A program made the translations under genes and the position numbers. Shown piece after piece: positions 1 to 7,080 of a stretch of 17,227 nucleotides of DNA. The stretch is from Planctomycetota bacterium. GTDB lineage: Bacteria; Planctomycetota; Planctomycetia; Planctomycetales; Planctomycetaceae. Numbering within the stretch: position 1 is the stretch's first letter; each line of letters begins with the position of its first letter. The notes beneath the pieces are model-generated. The model saw only the letters and a list, made by a program, of their open reading frames with translations. It did no database searches and was not told the DNA's origin. Location: the NCBI GenBank assembly GCA_013151585.1, contig JAADHY010000177.1, forward strand, positions 1 to 17,227, read 5' to 3'.

Positions 1-626
1 AATACGAAATGGCCTTCCGGATGCAACGATCGGTGCCGGAACTCGTCGATTTTTCCAATGAGCCCAAACACGTGTTGGACATGTACGGCCCGGACGTCCA
101 CAAGCCCGGCACGTTTGCCGCCAGTTGTCTGTTGGCTCGGCGGCTGGTCGAACGGGACGTGCGGTTCGTTCAGATTTTTCACCGCGGGTGGGATCAGCAC
201 TTCAACTTGCCGCGAGACATCCGCAATCAGTGCCGCGATTCGGACCAGCCGGCCGCTGCGCTGATCAAAGACTTGAAACAGCGCGGGCTGCTGGACGACA
301 CGCTGGTCATCTGGGGCGGCGAGTTCGGTCGCACGGTGTACTGCCAAGGCACACTGACCAAAACCAACTACGGCCGCGACCATCATCCCCGCTGTTTCAC
401 CATGTGGATGGCCGGCGGCGGGATCAAGCCGGGGCTGGTCTACGGCGAGACAGATGACTTCAGCTACAACATCGTCGAGAAGCCCGTCCATTTGCACGAC
501 CTGAACGCGACGATTCTGCGCTGCTTGGGCATCGATCACACGCGTCTGACATTCCGTTTCCAAGGGCGCGACTTCCGGCTGACCGACGTCGGCGGCCGCG
601 TGGTCGAAGAGATTCTTGAAACATAG
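1..626 (+). CDS. DUF1501 domain-containing protein, C-terminal part (5' end outside window)
   Basis: The frame is open from base 3 (codons reading Y-E-M-A-F-R-M-Q) with no start in context, so the gene begins upstream and only about 207 C-terminal residues are present. It ends with TAG at 624-626. The text is typical of the planctomycete DUF1501 family, whose members resemble the alkaline phosphatase/sulfatase fold. Visible landmarks are FHRGWDQH, the stretch LLDDTLVIWGGEFGRT, and NYGRDHHPRCFTMWMAGGG, which carry the His, Asp and Glu residues expected to bind metal in that fold. The last part, HLHDLNATILRCLGIDH, is also family-typical. These proteins are usually exported through a Tat signal and encoded beside DUF1549/DUF1553 (PSD1) genes. 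Neither the signal nor that partner can be seen here because the window starts too late. The biochemical activity of the family is not established. The family call is firm; the function is open. Confidence 0.9.
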   Translation, partial: YEMAFRMQRSVPELVDFSNEPKHVLDMYGPDVHKPGTFAASCLLARRLVERDVRFVQIFHRGWDQHFNLPRDIRNQCRDSDQPAAALIKDLKQRGLLDDTLVIWGGEFGRTVYCQGTLTKTNYGRDHHPRCFTMWMAGGGIKPGLVYGETDDFSYNIVEKPVHLHDLNATILRCLGIDHTRLTFRFQGRDFRLTDVGGRVVEEILET

Positions 627-751
627 TGCTCTGTCAAAGCGACAAAGGGGAATCGTTGAGGTTTGTGGGGCAGGCGTCTCGCCGGCACCAAGCGGCCGAG
701 ACGGCCGCACCACAATGTCACTTCATCCCAAATTTCTTCTGTGACGCAGCA
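626..751 (+). repeat. MITE-like dispersed repeat, copy 1
   Basis: This is an element of about 126 bp that begins at the last base of the preceding gene's stop codon. Its left end reads GTGCTCTGTCA (626-636) and its right end contains TGACGCAGCA (742-751), an imperfect inverted match. The core at 664-714 carries GGCAGGCGTCTCGCC and GAGACGGCCGCACCACAA. The same core and ends recur in opposite orientation at 2398-2527, where the ends are a perfect 14-bp inverted repeat. The matching length, ends and core argue for one small non-autonomous element family. No transposase is encoded in it. Confidence 0.65.
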
Positions 752-903
752 GTAGCCATCTTTTCGCTGCGTATGTCCAGCCCAAAACATCGCTCAACGC
801 GGGCCTCCTCGAATCAAAGTTCCATGGACTTGCGAGACGAATGGGACGAATAGTTGAGAAAGAGCGCCCGAGCGCAAACCTTGCTTCCGGGAAATGGGAC
901 GAC

Positions 904-1320
904 TTACGGAGGTCGATTCGGGTTGTCTCCCGGTAAGCCCTCAGTCTGCGCCGCATTGAGCAGCGCATCGTCGGCGGTGACGAAGACAGTGCGCGGCAAC
1001 CCGAGCGCGACGCGGTGTTCATCAATCTTGCGGACCGCTGCAAGTTGAACGTCGTTATCAGCACGGAGCATGTGCTATGCAGCAAGGGCCGCTGCGAGCG
1101 CTACCAACGCAGGGGGCACTTTGATGACCGAAAACTCACTCGCCATATCGGCTCGGAAGTGGTCCAGTAGCCGTCTGCCAGAAGCCAAAGACAACTCGCC
1201 GGATTGGATGCGTCGTGCAATCGCTCAGGTCACTTCAACTTCAGCCAAACGGAGGACGGAGACATCGTTGCCGGCTGAGGCGTCGAGCACACGGAGGATC
1301 TCTTTCAGGCCGATGCCCAT
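904..1320 (-). pseudogene. Degraded PIN-domain (VapC-type) ribonuclease gene
   Basis: One minus-strand frame read from 1320 to the TAA at 906-904 gives a continuous PIN/VapC-like text interrupted by two in-frame stops. It runs AGNDVSVLRLAEVEVT, TGA, AIARRIQSGELS, then RADMASEFSVIKVPPALV, then TAG, then HMLRADNDVQLAAVRKI, and ends RTVFVTADDALLNAAQ plus GLPGDNPNRPP. Family members read LRAYDAVQLAA where this has LRADNDVQLAA, so the usual acidic residue is also replaced by Asn. The N-terminal strand with the first catalytic Asp is not recognisable in frame upstream of 1320. Intact relatives are toxin RNases of type II toxin-antitoxin modules. No antitoxin gene is recognisable beside it. With two stops, a lost N-terminus and a changed active-site residue, this is almost certainly a dead gene. 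Confidence 0.75.
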
Positions 1321-1677
1321 GGGATTTCCCTCGATACAACAGACGTGCTGGTTTCCAAGCCCCCACCGACGCTCACGACCAACTTACAAAGACCGGGCGA
1401 CAGATTGCCCTCGCGGCGCAATTCCTGTTATCGGAGGCTTTCGAAGTTGCGTCCAGATGAGATCGAGCCAGAGTCGAGGGCCGTCTCTGACTCGTGCTCG
1501 GGAGACATCAGCATGAAGGCCGCCAGGGAAAAACTGGGACGCTGTGTGGGCGGCCCGGGGAAGCGGGCGATCAGCCTTCTGAAGCGGAAGCCAGTGGGGG
1601 ACAACGCCATCAGACGCGAAGGCACGCTACCGATGCTGATGCTCTCGCTGTGTGTGTCATCCCTCGAGCCGGTCCTC
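1321..1677. other. Intergenic stretch without a recognisable gene
   Basis: About 357 bp lie between the PIN remnant and the small membrane-protein gene. Open frames exist on both strands but their translations are Arg/Ser/Pro-rich, have no recognisable domain and overlap flanking features. The part nearest 1321-1400 may hold the decayed 5' end of the PIN gene or its former antitoxin. I see no convincing promoter, terminator or RNA gene here. Confidence 0.4.
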
Positions 1678-2160
1678 TCAATCCTGAGCTCTCTGTCGTC
1701 CATCGGGCGCGGTTGGCCAGCAAGCCAACACCGCTGCCGCGAGCCACAACAGGCTGCCGCAGGCGTTGATCGTCATGGACAGATCGTGATATCGCTGAAA
1801 GGAACTGGGGCGTGCTTCCGCTGGTTGATCCAGCATCCCGACCATGGGCTGATAGATGAAGACGTAGTCGGCGATCATCAGCAGCAAGGCGGCAGCCAGC
1901 ACGAGGCTCAGCACCGTCAACCGCCGACGGGTCCGACCGTCCGCCAACCAACATACCATTCCACTCGCGAGTGCTAGCACGAGCAAGACGAATCCAAACG
2001 CGTAATACCAAGGGAAGTGCAGCAGGATCAGCGTGTTCTTGGCCAGCGAATCCAGATCGGGGCACGTCGCCTCCAACGCCGCGCACACAATAAACAGGCT
2101 CGCTGCCCCCACCCAGCCGGCGGCAGCAAACCGCAGCATCATCCAACAAAACCGGACCAT
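1678..2160 (-). CDS. Small integral membrane protein, DUF4149-like
   Basis: This encodes a 160-residue protein with four predicted membrane segments at about residues 8-28, 45-66, 79-100 and 135-152. The text FVLLVLALASGMVCWLA and the late FQRYHDLSMTINACGSLLW resemble the DUF4149 family, in which a Phe-x-x-(Leu/Tyr)-His-x-x-Ser motif before the last helix is common. The function of that family is unknown. ATG at 2160 is used as the start. The upstream region is only weakly ribosome-binding-like, with GGGAACC too far away. A second Met seven residues in, M-L-R-F, is an alternative start. The gene stands alone between the PIN remnant and the second copy of the dispersed repeat. The membrane nature is clear; the family assignment is tentative. 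Confidence 0.65.
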   Translation of the reverse strand: MVRFCWMMLRFAAAGWVGAASLFIVCAALEATCPDLDSLAKNTLILLHFPWYYAFGFVLLVLALASGMVCWLADGRTRRRLTVLSLVLAAALLLMIADYVFIYQPMVGMLDQPAEARPSSFQRYHDLSMTINACGSLLWLAAAVLACWPTAPDGRQRAQD

Positions 2161-2397
2161 TCTTTAAGGTTCCCAAACGTGTGACCGTGTGATACACCGA
2201 CCGAGCGATACATCGGCTGGTAACCATCGGCCCAGGCAAGCGGAACACGTGTCGGTCCCACTCGCCCAGGCACGGCTTTTTGTCACAGCGCAATTGTGGG
2301 ATGCGCTGCGCCCGTCCGCGTGAAAGCCGCCGGCCTCACCCGCGGCGAGCGCGTCCCCTTAGTCGCCCAGTCTCTGCTTGTCGCCGTGACAAAACCA

Positions 2398-2527
2398 CTC
2401 GTGCTTTGTCATAGCAGAATGTTGGGGTAGCGTTTCGTTGTGGTGCGGCCGTCTCGTCCGCCCGCAGGCGAGACGCCTGCTCCACACTGTTTGGCCACCC
2501 CGCGTTTCCGAGTTGACAAAGCACGAG
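2398..2527 (-). repeat. MITE-like dispersed repeat, copy 2, with perfect 14-bp terminal inverted repeats
   Basis: The element is bounded by CTCGTGCTTTGTCA (2398-2411) and its exact reverse complement TGACAAAGCACGAG (2514-2527), giving a 130-bp unit. Read on the minus strand, its core (2439-2489) matches copy 1 near the DUF1501 gene. Both contain GCAGGCGTCTCGCC followed by GAGACGGCCGCACCACAA. A further 7-bp inverted pair, TGACAAA (2387-2393) and TTTGTCA (2405-2411), sits at its left edge. No target-site duplication is obvious. The rest of the 2161-2625 gap shows no gene that I can support. Confidence 0.7.
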
Positions 2528-2625
2528 CCCGGTCGGCGCCAATGCTATCGTTTCCGGAGAGACAGTCCCGCTCGTCTCGCGGGGCTGCGCCCGGAGGTGA
2601 TTCTCAGAGGGGCGCTCTCCAGCGA

Positions 2626-3339
2626 CTACGGGCGCTGGGTGTAAAAGTCCAGCACGAGCACTTTCTTCAAATGAGGACGGACCAGTTTCACGAACTCTTG
2701 GTGGGCCGGGTGAGGCAGGTACGTGTCCCGTCCTTTGGCGTCGCGAAAAGTGACCACGAACGCATGCGTGAAACCTTCCGACTTGCCTTCAACACTGACG
2801 TCCGTCCCCCATTCGAAATCGATGATCGTCTCGACCTTTTTCGGGAGTTCGCCGAAGCCCTTGACGATCCGATCGATGTCGGCCTGGCTTGTTCCCTCCT
2901 TGAACTGAAACAACACCACGTGCCGCAGAACCTTTTGGCCGGCCTTGCAGCATTTCTTGCCGCTCTCTTTCTTGCAGCATTTCTTTGACGCTCCTTTCGC
3001 GCAACACTTTGCGCCCGCCGCATCCTTTTTGCGGCATTTCTCTGCGCTTTCGCCTTTCTTACAGCAACCCTTCCCCGCGCCGTCCTTGCAGCATTTCGTG
3101 CCGGCGGAGTCTTTCTTGCAGCACTTGGCGCCTTCTTGTTGCTTGTGGCAGGCTCCCTTCTCCCCGGCGTGACAGCTCGCTTGGCCTGCTTCGTCTTTCT
3201 GGCAGCATTTGGGAGATGCTTTGGCCTTTTCGCCGGATTTCACTGCCGGAGCGTCCGCTGCAAGGGCCCACTGCCAACCGAAGACAATGGCCAGAACAGC
3301 CACTCCCGTCCAGCTCGCCAACCACGATGCTTTCTTCAT
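2626..3339 (-). CDS. Secreted Dabb-domain protein with a cysteine-pair-rich linker
   Basis: This is a 237-residue protein. Residues 1-27 form a Sec-type signal peptide (MKKASW, a hydrophobic core, then WALA before ADAP). Residues 45-131 are Lys/Gly/Ala-rich with 17 cysteines, mostly as CC pairs (45-46, 73-74, 83-84, 92-93, 112-113, 121-122, 130-131) spaced about every 9-10 residues. Residues 136-237 form a Dabb (stress-responsive alpha/beta barrel) domain: LRHVVLFQFKEG, FEWGTDVS, FTHAFVVTFRDAKG, YLPHPAHQEFV, VLVLDFY. The start at 3339 is chosen because a GGAGAG ribosome site lies just upstream and the signal peptide begins there. An in-frame ATG 45 bp earlier would only add basic residues. 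Dabb domains form dimeric barrels with varied or unknown roles. Metal binding by the CC repeats is an inference. The gene is divergent from the sulfatase. Confidence 0.85.
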   Translation of the reverse strand: MKKASWLASWTGVAVLAIVFGWQWALAADAPAVKSGEKAKASPKCCQKDEAGQASCHAGEKGACHKQQEGAKCCKKDSAGTKCCKDGAGKGCCKKGESAEKCRKKDAAGAKCCAKGASKKCCKKESGKKCCKAGQKVLRHVVLFQFKEGTSQADIDRIVKGFGELPKKVETIIDFEWGTDVSVEGKSEGFTHAFVVTFRDAKGRDTYLPHPAHQEFVKLVRPHLKKVLVLDFYTQRP

Positions 3340-3571
3340 GGTCTCTCCATCCTTTCTTCTTCTCGTGCCCGTTTTCTTCTTCACAAACCGTGCATCCCAG
3401 GCCGTTGCACAGGATGCCCCGATCGCAGTATGCTACCGAGCGACGCACACGTTGTGAACTGACCGCGAGTTACGAGTGGGCGCCGCGCGGGATTTGGTCG
3501 CCTCGCCTCGCGAACACGCTGATGCTCGGCATTCGCAAGACACATTGTGAAGCAAACAGGGAGACACACTG

Positions 3572-4963
3572 ATGAGATGGCAACGATGGATCATGATGGC
3601 GGCTGCAACGTTGGGAGTCTTCTCATGGGCTCCTTGTGCGGCTTGGCCGGCGGCGCTTGGAGATCGTAGGCCGAACATCATCCTGATCATCACCGACGAT
3701 CAGCGGTGGGACGCGCTGGGCTGCATGGGGAACTCGATTATTCACACGCCGAACATCGATCGTCTCGCGGCCGACGGGGCCGTCTTCACCAACATGTTCT
3801 GTACGACCTCGATCTGCGCCACCAGTCGAGCCAGTTTTCTTACGGGGCAGTACGCCCGGCGCCACGGCATTCACGACTTCCGCACGCCGCTGACGCCCGA
3901 GCAATTCGCACGCACGTTTCCGGTCGTCTTGCGAAAGATGGGCTATCGCACCGGCATGGTCGGCAAATGGGGGCTGGGCGGCCGGTTGCCGAAGGACGCG
4001 TACGATGAGTTCTACGGCTTCAGCGGCCAAGGCCGGTACTTTCCCAAAGGGAAGAAGGGACAGCCGGGTGAGCACCTGACCGAAAAGCTCGCCGCCAACG
4101 TGATGAAGTTCCTCGACGGTTGCTCGCCCGATCAACCTTTCCTGCTGCAGTACTACACCAAAGCCGCTCATTGTCAGGACGGAGACCCGTGGCCGTTCCA
4201 GCCGGATCCACGCTACAACCAACTTTTCACCGACATCACCATTCCGATGCCGAAGACGGCCACCGAGGCTCATTTCCGCGCTTTGCCCCAATTCCTGCAA
4301 ACCTCGGAAGGCCGCGTTCGGTGGAAAATCCGTTTCGCCACGCCGGAGATGTTTCAGAAGTCCGTGAAGGACTATTACCGACTGATTGCCGGGATCGACG
4401 ACGTGGTGGGGCAGATCATGAAGAAATTGAAAGAGAAAGGCGTTGCCGACAATACGGTGATCATCTACACGTCGGACAACGGGTTTTTCCTGGGCGAACA
4501 CGGTTTGGCCGGGAAATGGTTCATGTTTGAGGAGTCGATCCGGCTGCCGCTGGTCATCTACGACCCGCGGCTGCCGGCGAGTCGCCGAGGTGTGCGGATT
4601 CCTGAAATCGTACTCAGCATCGACATCGCTCCGACCATCTTCGAGCTGGCTGGAGCGCCGATCCCCGACGACGTGCAGGGCCAAAGCCTTCGGCCACTCT
4701 TGTGTGGCGAGCCGGTTTCGTGGCGAACGGAGTTCTTCTATGAGCACCTTTTCAAGCATCCGCGCATTCCGCAGACGGAGGGCGTACGGACAGAGCGGTG
4801 GAAATACACGCGGTACATTTCGATCGATCCCGTTTACGAGGATCTGTTTGACCTGGAACGCGACCCGTTTGAAGAACACAATCTCGCTCGCGACTCCCGT
4901 TACGCGGACAAGCTGAACGAGATGCGGGCCAAGTGGAAGAGTTGGCGTGAAAGGGTGAAGTGA
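3572..4963 (+). CDS. Secreted sulfatase (formylglycine-dependent family)
   Basis: This is a 463-residue alkaline-phosphatase-fold sulfatase. An N-terminal hydrophobic signal (about residues 6-27, ending near AAWPA) precedes PNIILIITDDQRWDALG, whose D42 and D43 are metal ligands. C82 in ICATSRASFLTGQ is the residue expected to become formylglycine, followed by R86 and the LTG signature. GKWGLGG (131-137) and SDNGFFLGEHGLAGKW (D302, N303, K315) complete the active site. The C-terminus (LFDLERDPFEEHNLA) is typical of the family. It should hydrolyse sulfate esters outside the cytoplasm, probably on sulfated polysaccharides; the substrate cannot be told. The third motif position is Thr, where Pro or Ala is more usual. 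ATG at 3572 has AGGGAG upstream. A matching maturase is not in the window. A long antisense open frame over this gene is a shadow. Confidence 0.93.
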   Translation: MRWQRWIMMAAATLGVFSWAPCAAWPAALGDRRPNIILIITDDQRWDALGCMGNSIIHTPNIDRLAADGAVFTNMFCTTSICATSRASFLTGQYARRHGIHDFRTPLTPEQFARTFPVVLRKMGYRTGMVGKWGLGGRLPKDAYDEFYGFSGQGRYFPKGKKGQPGEHLTEKLAANVMKFLDGCSPDQPFLLQYYTKAAHCQDGDPWPFQPDPRYNQLFTDITIPMPKTATEAHFRALPQFLQTSEGRVRWKIRFATPEMFQKSVKDYYRLIAGIDDVVGQIMKKLKEKGVADNTVIIYTSDNGFFLGEHGLAGKWFMFEESIRLPLVIYDPRLPASRRGVRIPEIVLSIDIAPTIFELAGAPIPDDVQGQSLRPLLCGEPVSWRTEFFYEHLFKHPRIPQTEGVRTERWKYTRYISIDPVYEDLFDLERDPFEEHNLARDSRYADKLNEMRAKWKSWRERVK

Positions 4964-5012
4964 GGAGGTAGGAGGTAGAAGGTAGGAGACAGGAGACAGG
5001 AGACAGGAGAAG
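4964..5012 (+). repeat. Seven tandem 7-bp purine-rich units
   Basis: Seven 7-bp units follow directly after the sulfatase TGA: GGAGGTA twice, GAAGGTA, GGAGACA three times, then GGAGAAG. The consensus is GGAG-R-Y-A. Because the unit length is 7, the array would shift frame if read as protein. It lies outside the gene. A related tract with CTCC units occurs in inverted orientation at 5499-5526. Confidence 0.9.
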
Positions 5013-5133
5013 AGGGGGACCGGCCTGGACGGTCGCTCGACCGAATCGCCCGCCGGACGCTCATCGGTTTGAGAGCGCGACAAGTGTTCGCGTTTTCTCG
5101 GGGTAACAAGTTCCGCTCGGAGCGCCTTGATCC

Positions 5134-5181
5134 GGCCGCCTTCGGCGGCCCCCGCTCCCGCAAGCGGAAGCGGGAGCGGGG
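5134..5181 (+). repeat. Two adjacent perfect GC hairpins
   Basis: The first hairpin is GGCCGCC (5134-5140), TTC loop, GGCGGCC (5144-5150). The second begins at the same base: CCCCGCTCCCGC (5150-5161), an 8-nt loop, GCGGGAGCGGGG (5170-5181). No T tract follows, so neither looks like a standard intrinsic terminator. They may be a REP-like repeat unit that also helps end sulfatase transcription. Confidence 0.7.
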
Positions 5182-5214
5182 ACAAAGGTCAATGGCATCC
5201 GAGCAGAACTTGTC

Positions 5215-5243
5215 CCTTCTCCCCCCGTCTCGGGGGGAGAAGG
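5215..5243 (+). repeat. REP-like hairpin with a 13-bp perfect stem
   Basis: CCTTCTCCCCCCG (5215-5227), loop TCT, CGGGGGGAGAAGG (5231-5243). The flanking text TGCCCGTAGGGCGGATGAGGG resembles a repeat that is widespread in intergenic regions of many bacteria, usually recognised in reverse as CCCTCATCCG followed by CACCTTCTCCC. That identification is from memory, not a search. It is probably a dispersed extragenic palindrome rather than a gene-specific element. Confidence 0.7.
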
Positions 5244-5292
5244 TGCCCGTAGGGCGGATGAGGGGGGGGGCGTAATGGTGCGGTGGGTATGT

Positions 5293-5466
5293 TTACCATC
5301 CAGTGGCTCCAAACCGCGCCTCAGGGATACCAAAGGCGCTGCCCTTGGCCAGTTTCTCCTTTGTTCCTTTCGGCGGCTTGCCGGCCGGCAGCGATTCGCC
5401 CGCCTCAGGGCTGCCACCGCGCGTTCGCGCCTGCGGCCCCGAGTGGGACTCATGCGAACGAGTTAA
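5293..5466 (-). other. Possible remnant or small unrecognised coding segment
   Basis: A minus-strand frame ending at TAA 5295-5293 reads LPAGKPPKGTKEKLAKGSAF and then GIPEARFGATGW, with coding-like codon choice (mostly G or C in third position). It has no clear start: an upstream frame runs back past 5466 with no ribosome site. I do not recognise a family. It may be the 3' remnant of a decayed gene or a piece of a repeat. The rest of the 4964-5568 gap holds only the repeats and hairpins listed separately. Confidence 0.25.
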
Positions 5467-5498
5467 CAAGTGCGCTTGATCGCGCCGCAGCGTCACCG

Positions 5499-5526
5499 CT
5501 CCTGACTCCCGTCTCCTAACTCCCTC
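5499..5526 (-). repeat. Four 7-bp CTCC units, inverted relative to the 4964-5012 array
   Basis: The plus strand reads CTCCTGA, CTCCCGT, CTCCTAA, CTCCCTC. On the minus strand each unit contains GGAG, matching the 7-bp periodicity and GGAG core of the array after the sulfatase gene. The tract ends 42 bp before the glycerol kinase start codon. Confidence 0.6.
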
Positions 5527-5568
5527 GTCCTTCTCTCGGGGCGCCTTCAGACAAGGAGTTTCGTCGTC

Positions 5569-7080
5569 GTGGGAACGCACATTCTGGCTTTGGACCAAGG
5601 AACGACGTCGAGCCGGGCGATCGTGTTTGACCGGCAGGGCCAGCCGATCGCTCAGGCGCAACAGGAATTCGAACAGATCTTTCCGCATCCGGGCCACGTG
5701 GAACACGATCCCGAGCAGATTTGGCAGTCGCAGCGGCAGGTGGCCGAGGACGCGTTACGCCAGGCGGGAGTCTCTCCCGAACAGGTGGCGGCGATCGGCG
5801 TCACAAATCAGCGGGAGACGACCATCCTGTGGGATCGCCAGACCGGGCGACCGGTGGCCAACGCCATCGTGTGGCAAAGCCGAATTACGGCAGACATTTG
5901 TGAGCGGCTGCGGGCGGACGGTTGCGAACCGGTCTTTCGCGAAAAGACCGGTTTGGTTCTGGACCCATACTTTTCCGGCACCAAGATCACGTATTTGCTG
6001 GACTCGATCGACGGCCTCCGATCGCGGGCGGAAAAGGGGGAGATACTTTTTGGTACAGTGGATACGTTCTTGATTTGGCGGCTTTCCGGCGGTCGGTTGC
6101 ACGTCACGGACCCCAGCAACGCCAGCCGGACGCTGCTTTACAACATCCACACACGCCAGTGGGACGACGAGCTGCTCTCGCTGCTGGAGGTTCCCCGAGC
6201 GATGCTGCCGGAAGTCCGGTCGTCGAGCGAAGTTTACGGCCAAACCGACAGCGATCTCTTTGGGGCGGCCATCCCCATCGCCGGCAACGCAGGAGACCAA
6301 CAGGCGGCGGCTTTCGGCCAAACGTGCTTTGAACCCGGAATGGCCAAGAACACCTATGGCACAGGCTGCTTCCTTTTGCTCAACACGGGCCGTCAGCCGG
6401 TCGCGTCCCAGCAGGGGTTGCTAACGACCATCGGATGGCAATTGGGGGAAGAGACGACCTACTGCTTGGAAGGCTCGGTTTTTGTCGCCGGGGCGGTGAT
6501 TCAGTGGCTACGAGATGGTCTGGGGATCATCGAGCGGGCGGAGCAAAGCGAAGAGTTGGCTGCGACGGTGACAGACGCAGGCGGCGTGTATTTCGTGCCG
6601 GCCTTTGTTGGACTGGGAGCACCGTATTGGGACGCGGCGGCGCGCGGAACCATCGTGGGGCTCACGCGCGGCACCAGCCGCGCGCATCTGGTTCGAGCGG
6701 CTCTGGAATCGATGGCCTTCCAAACGCGCGACGTCTTGGAAGCCATGCAGCAAGACGCGGGACTGAAGCTGTCAGCGTTGCGCGTCGATGGCGGCGCCAG
6801 CGCGAACTCGCTGCTCATGCAGTTCCAAGCAGACATTTTGGGCACGCCCGTCCAACGGCCGGTCGTGCAAGAAACCACGGCTCTGGGAGCCGCCTATTTG
6901 GCTGGTTTGGCGGTCGGCTTCTGGAAAGACCAAAACGAGCTACAAGCCTATTGGACGCTTGATCGCGAATTCCGCCCGGACATGGCGACCGAACAGCGCG
7001 AGCGGCTGTACGCCGGTTGGAAGGAAGCCGTTCAGCGCTCCCTGCGTTGGGAGAAGACGGGGAAACCGGCCACGGGTTGA
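5569..7080 (+). CDS. glpK: Glycerol kinase
   Basis: This 503-residue FGGY-family kinase phosphorylates glycerol with ATP to sn-glycerol 3-phosphate in the cytoplasm. It opens with LALDQGTTSSRAIVFD (phosphate-binding loop). NQRETTILW contains R82 and E83, and Y134 in LDPYFSGTKITYLLD lies in the glycerol site. GNAGDQQAA contains D243, the likely catalytic base. NTYGTGCFLL, FVPAFVGLGAPYWD and LRVDGGASAN (ATP site) follow in the usual order. Length matches the family. The start is GTG at 5569, placed by AAGGAG about 10 bases upstream and by homology of the MGTHILALDQ beginning. No glycerol facilitator or glycerol-3-phosphate dehydrogenase is adjacent. The nearest carbohydrate gene downstream is a GH13_18 phosphorylase, which could supply glycerol if its substrate is glucosylglycerol. 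Confidence 0.97.
   Translation: MGTHILALDQGTTSSRAIVFDRQGQPIAQAQQEFEQIFPHPGHVEHDPEQIWQSQRQVAEDALRQAGVSPEQVAAIGVTNQRETTILWDRQTGRPVANAIVWQSRITADICERLRADGCEPVFREKTGLVLDPYFSGTKITYLLDSIDGLRSRAEKGEILFGTVDTFLIWRLSGGRLHVTDPSNASRTLLYNIHTRQWDDELLSLLEVPRAMLPEVRSSSEVYGQTDSDLFGAAIPIAGNAGDQQAAAFGQTCFEPGMAKNTYGTGCFLLLNTGRQPVASQQGLLTTIGWQLGEETTYCLEGSVFVAGAVIQWLRDGLGIIERAEQSEELAATVTDAGGVYFVPAFVGLGAPYWDAAARGTIVGLTRGTSRAHLVRAALESMAFQTRDVLEAMQQDAGLKLSALRVDGGASANSLLMQFQADILGTPVQRPVVQETTALGAAYLAGLAVGFWKDQNELQAYWTLDREFRPDMATEQRERLYAGWKEAVQRSLRWEKTGKPATG

Noticed and set aside
1345..1977. 210-residue plus-strand open frame between the PIN remnant and the membrane gene
   Set aside because: It overlaps antisense to the membrane protein gene and to the PIN remnant's upstream region, and its translation shows no family features.
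2945..3208. Repeated TTTCTTGCAGCA-like units seen as a possible DNA tandem repeat or CRISPR
   Set aside because: The units are irregular in length and are fully explained as codons of the Cys/Lys-rich part of the Dabb protein. There are no repeat-spacer features.
3623..5185. 520-residue open frame on the minus strand across the sulfatase gene
   Set aside because: It is antisense to a clearly recognisable sulfatase, its translation is rich in Arg/Val/Leu with no domain, and it runs into the heptad repeat array. High-GC genes often leave such open antisense frames.
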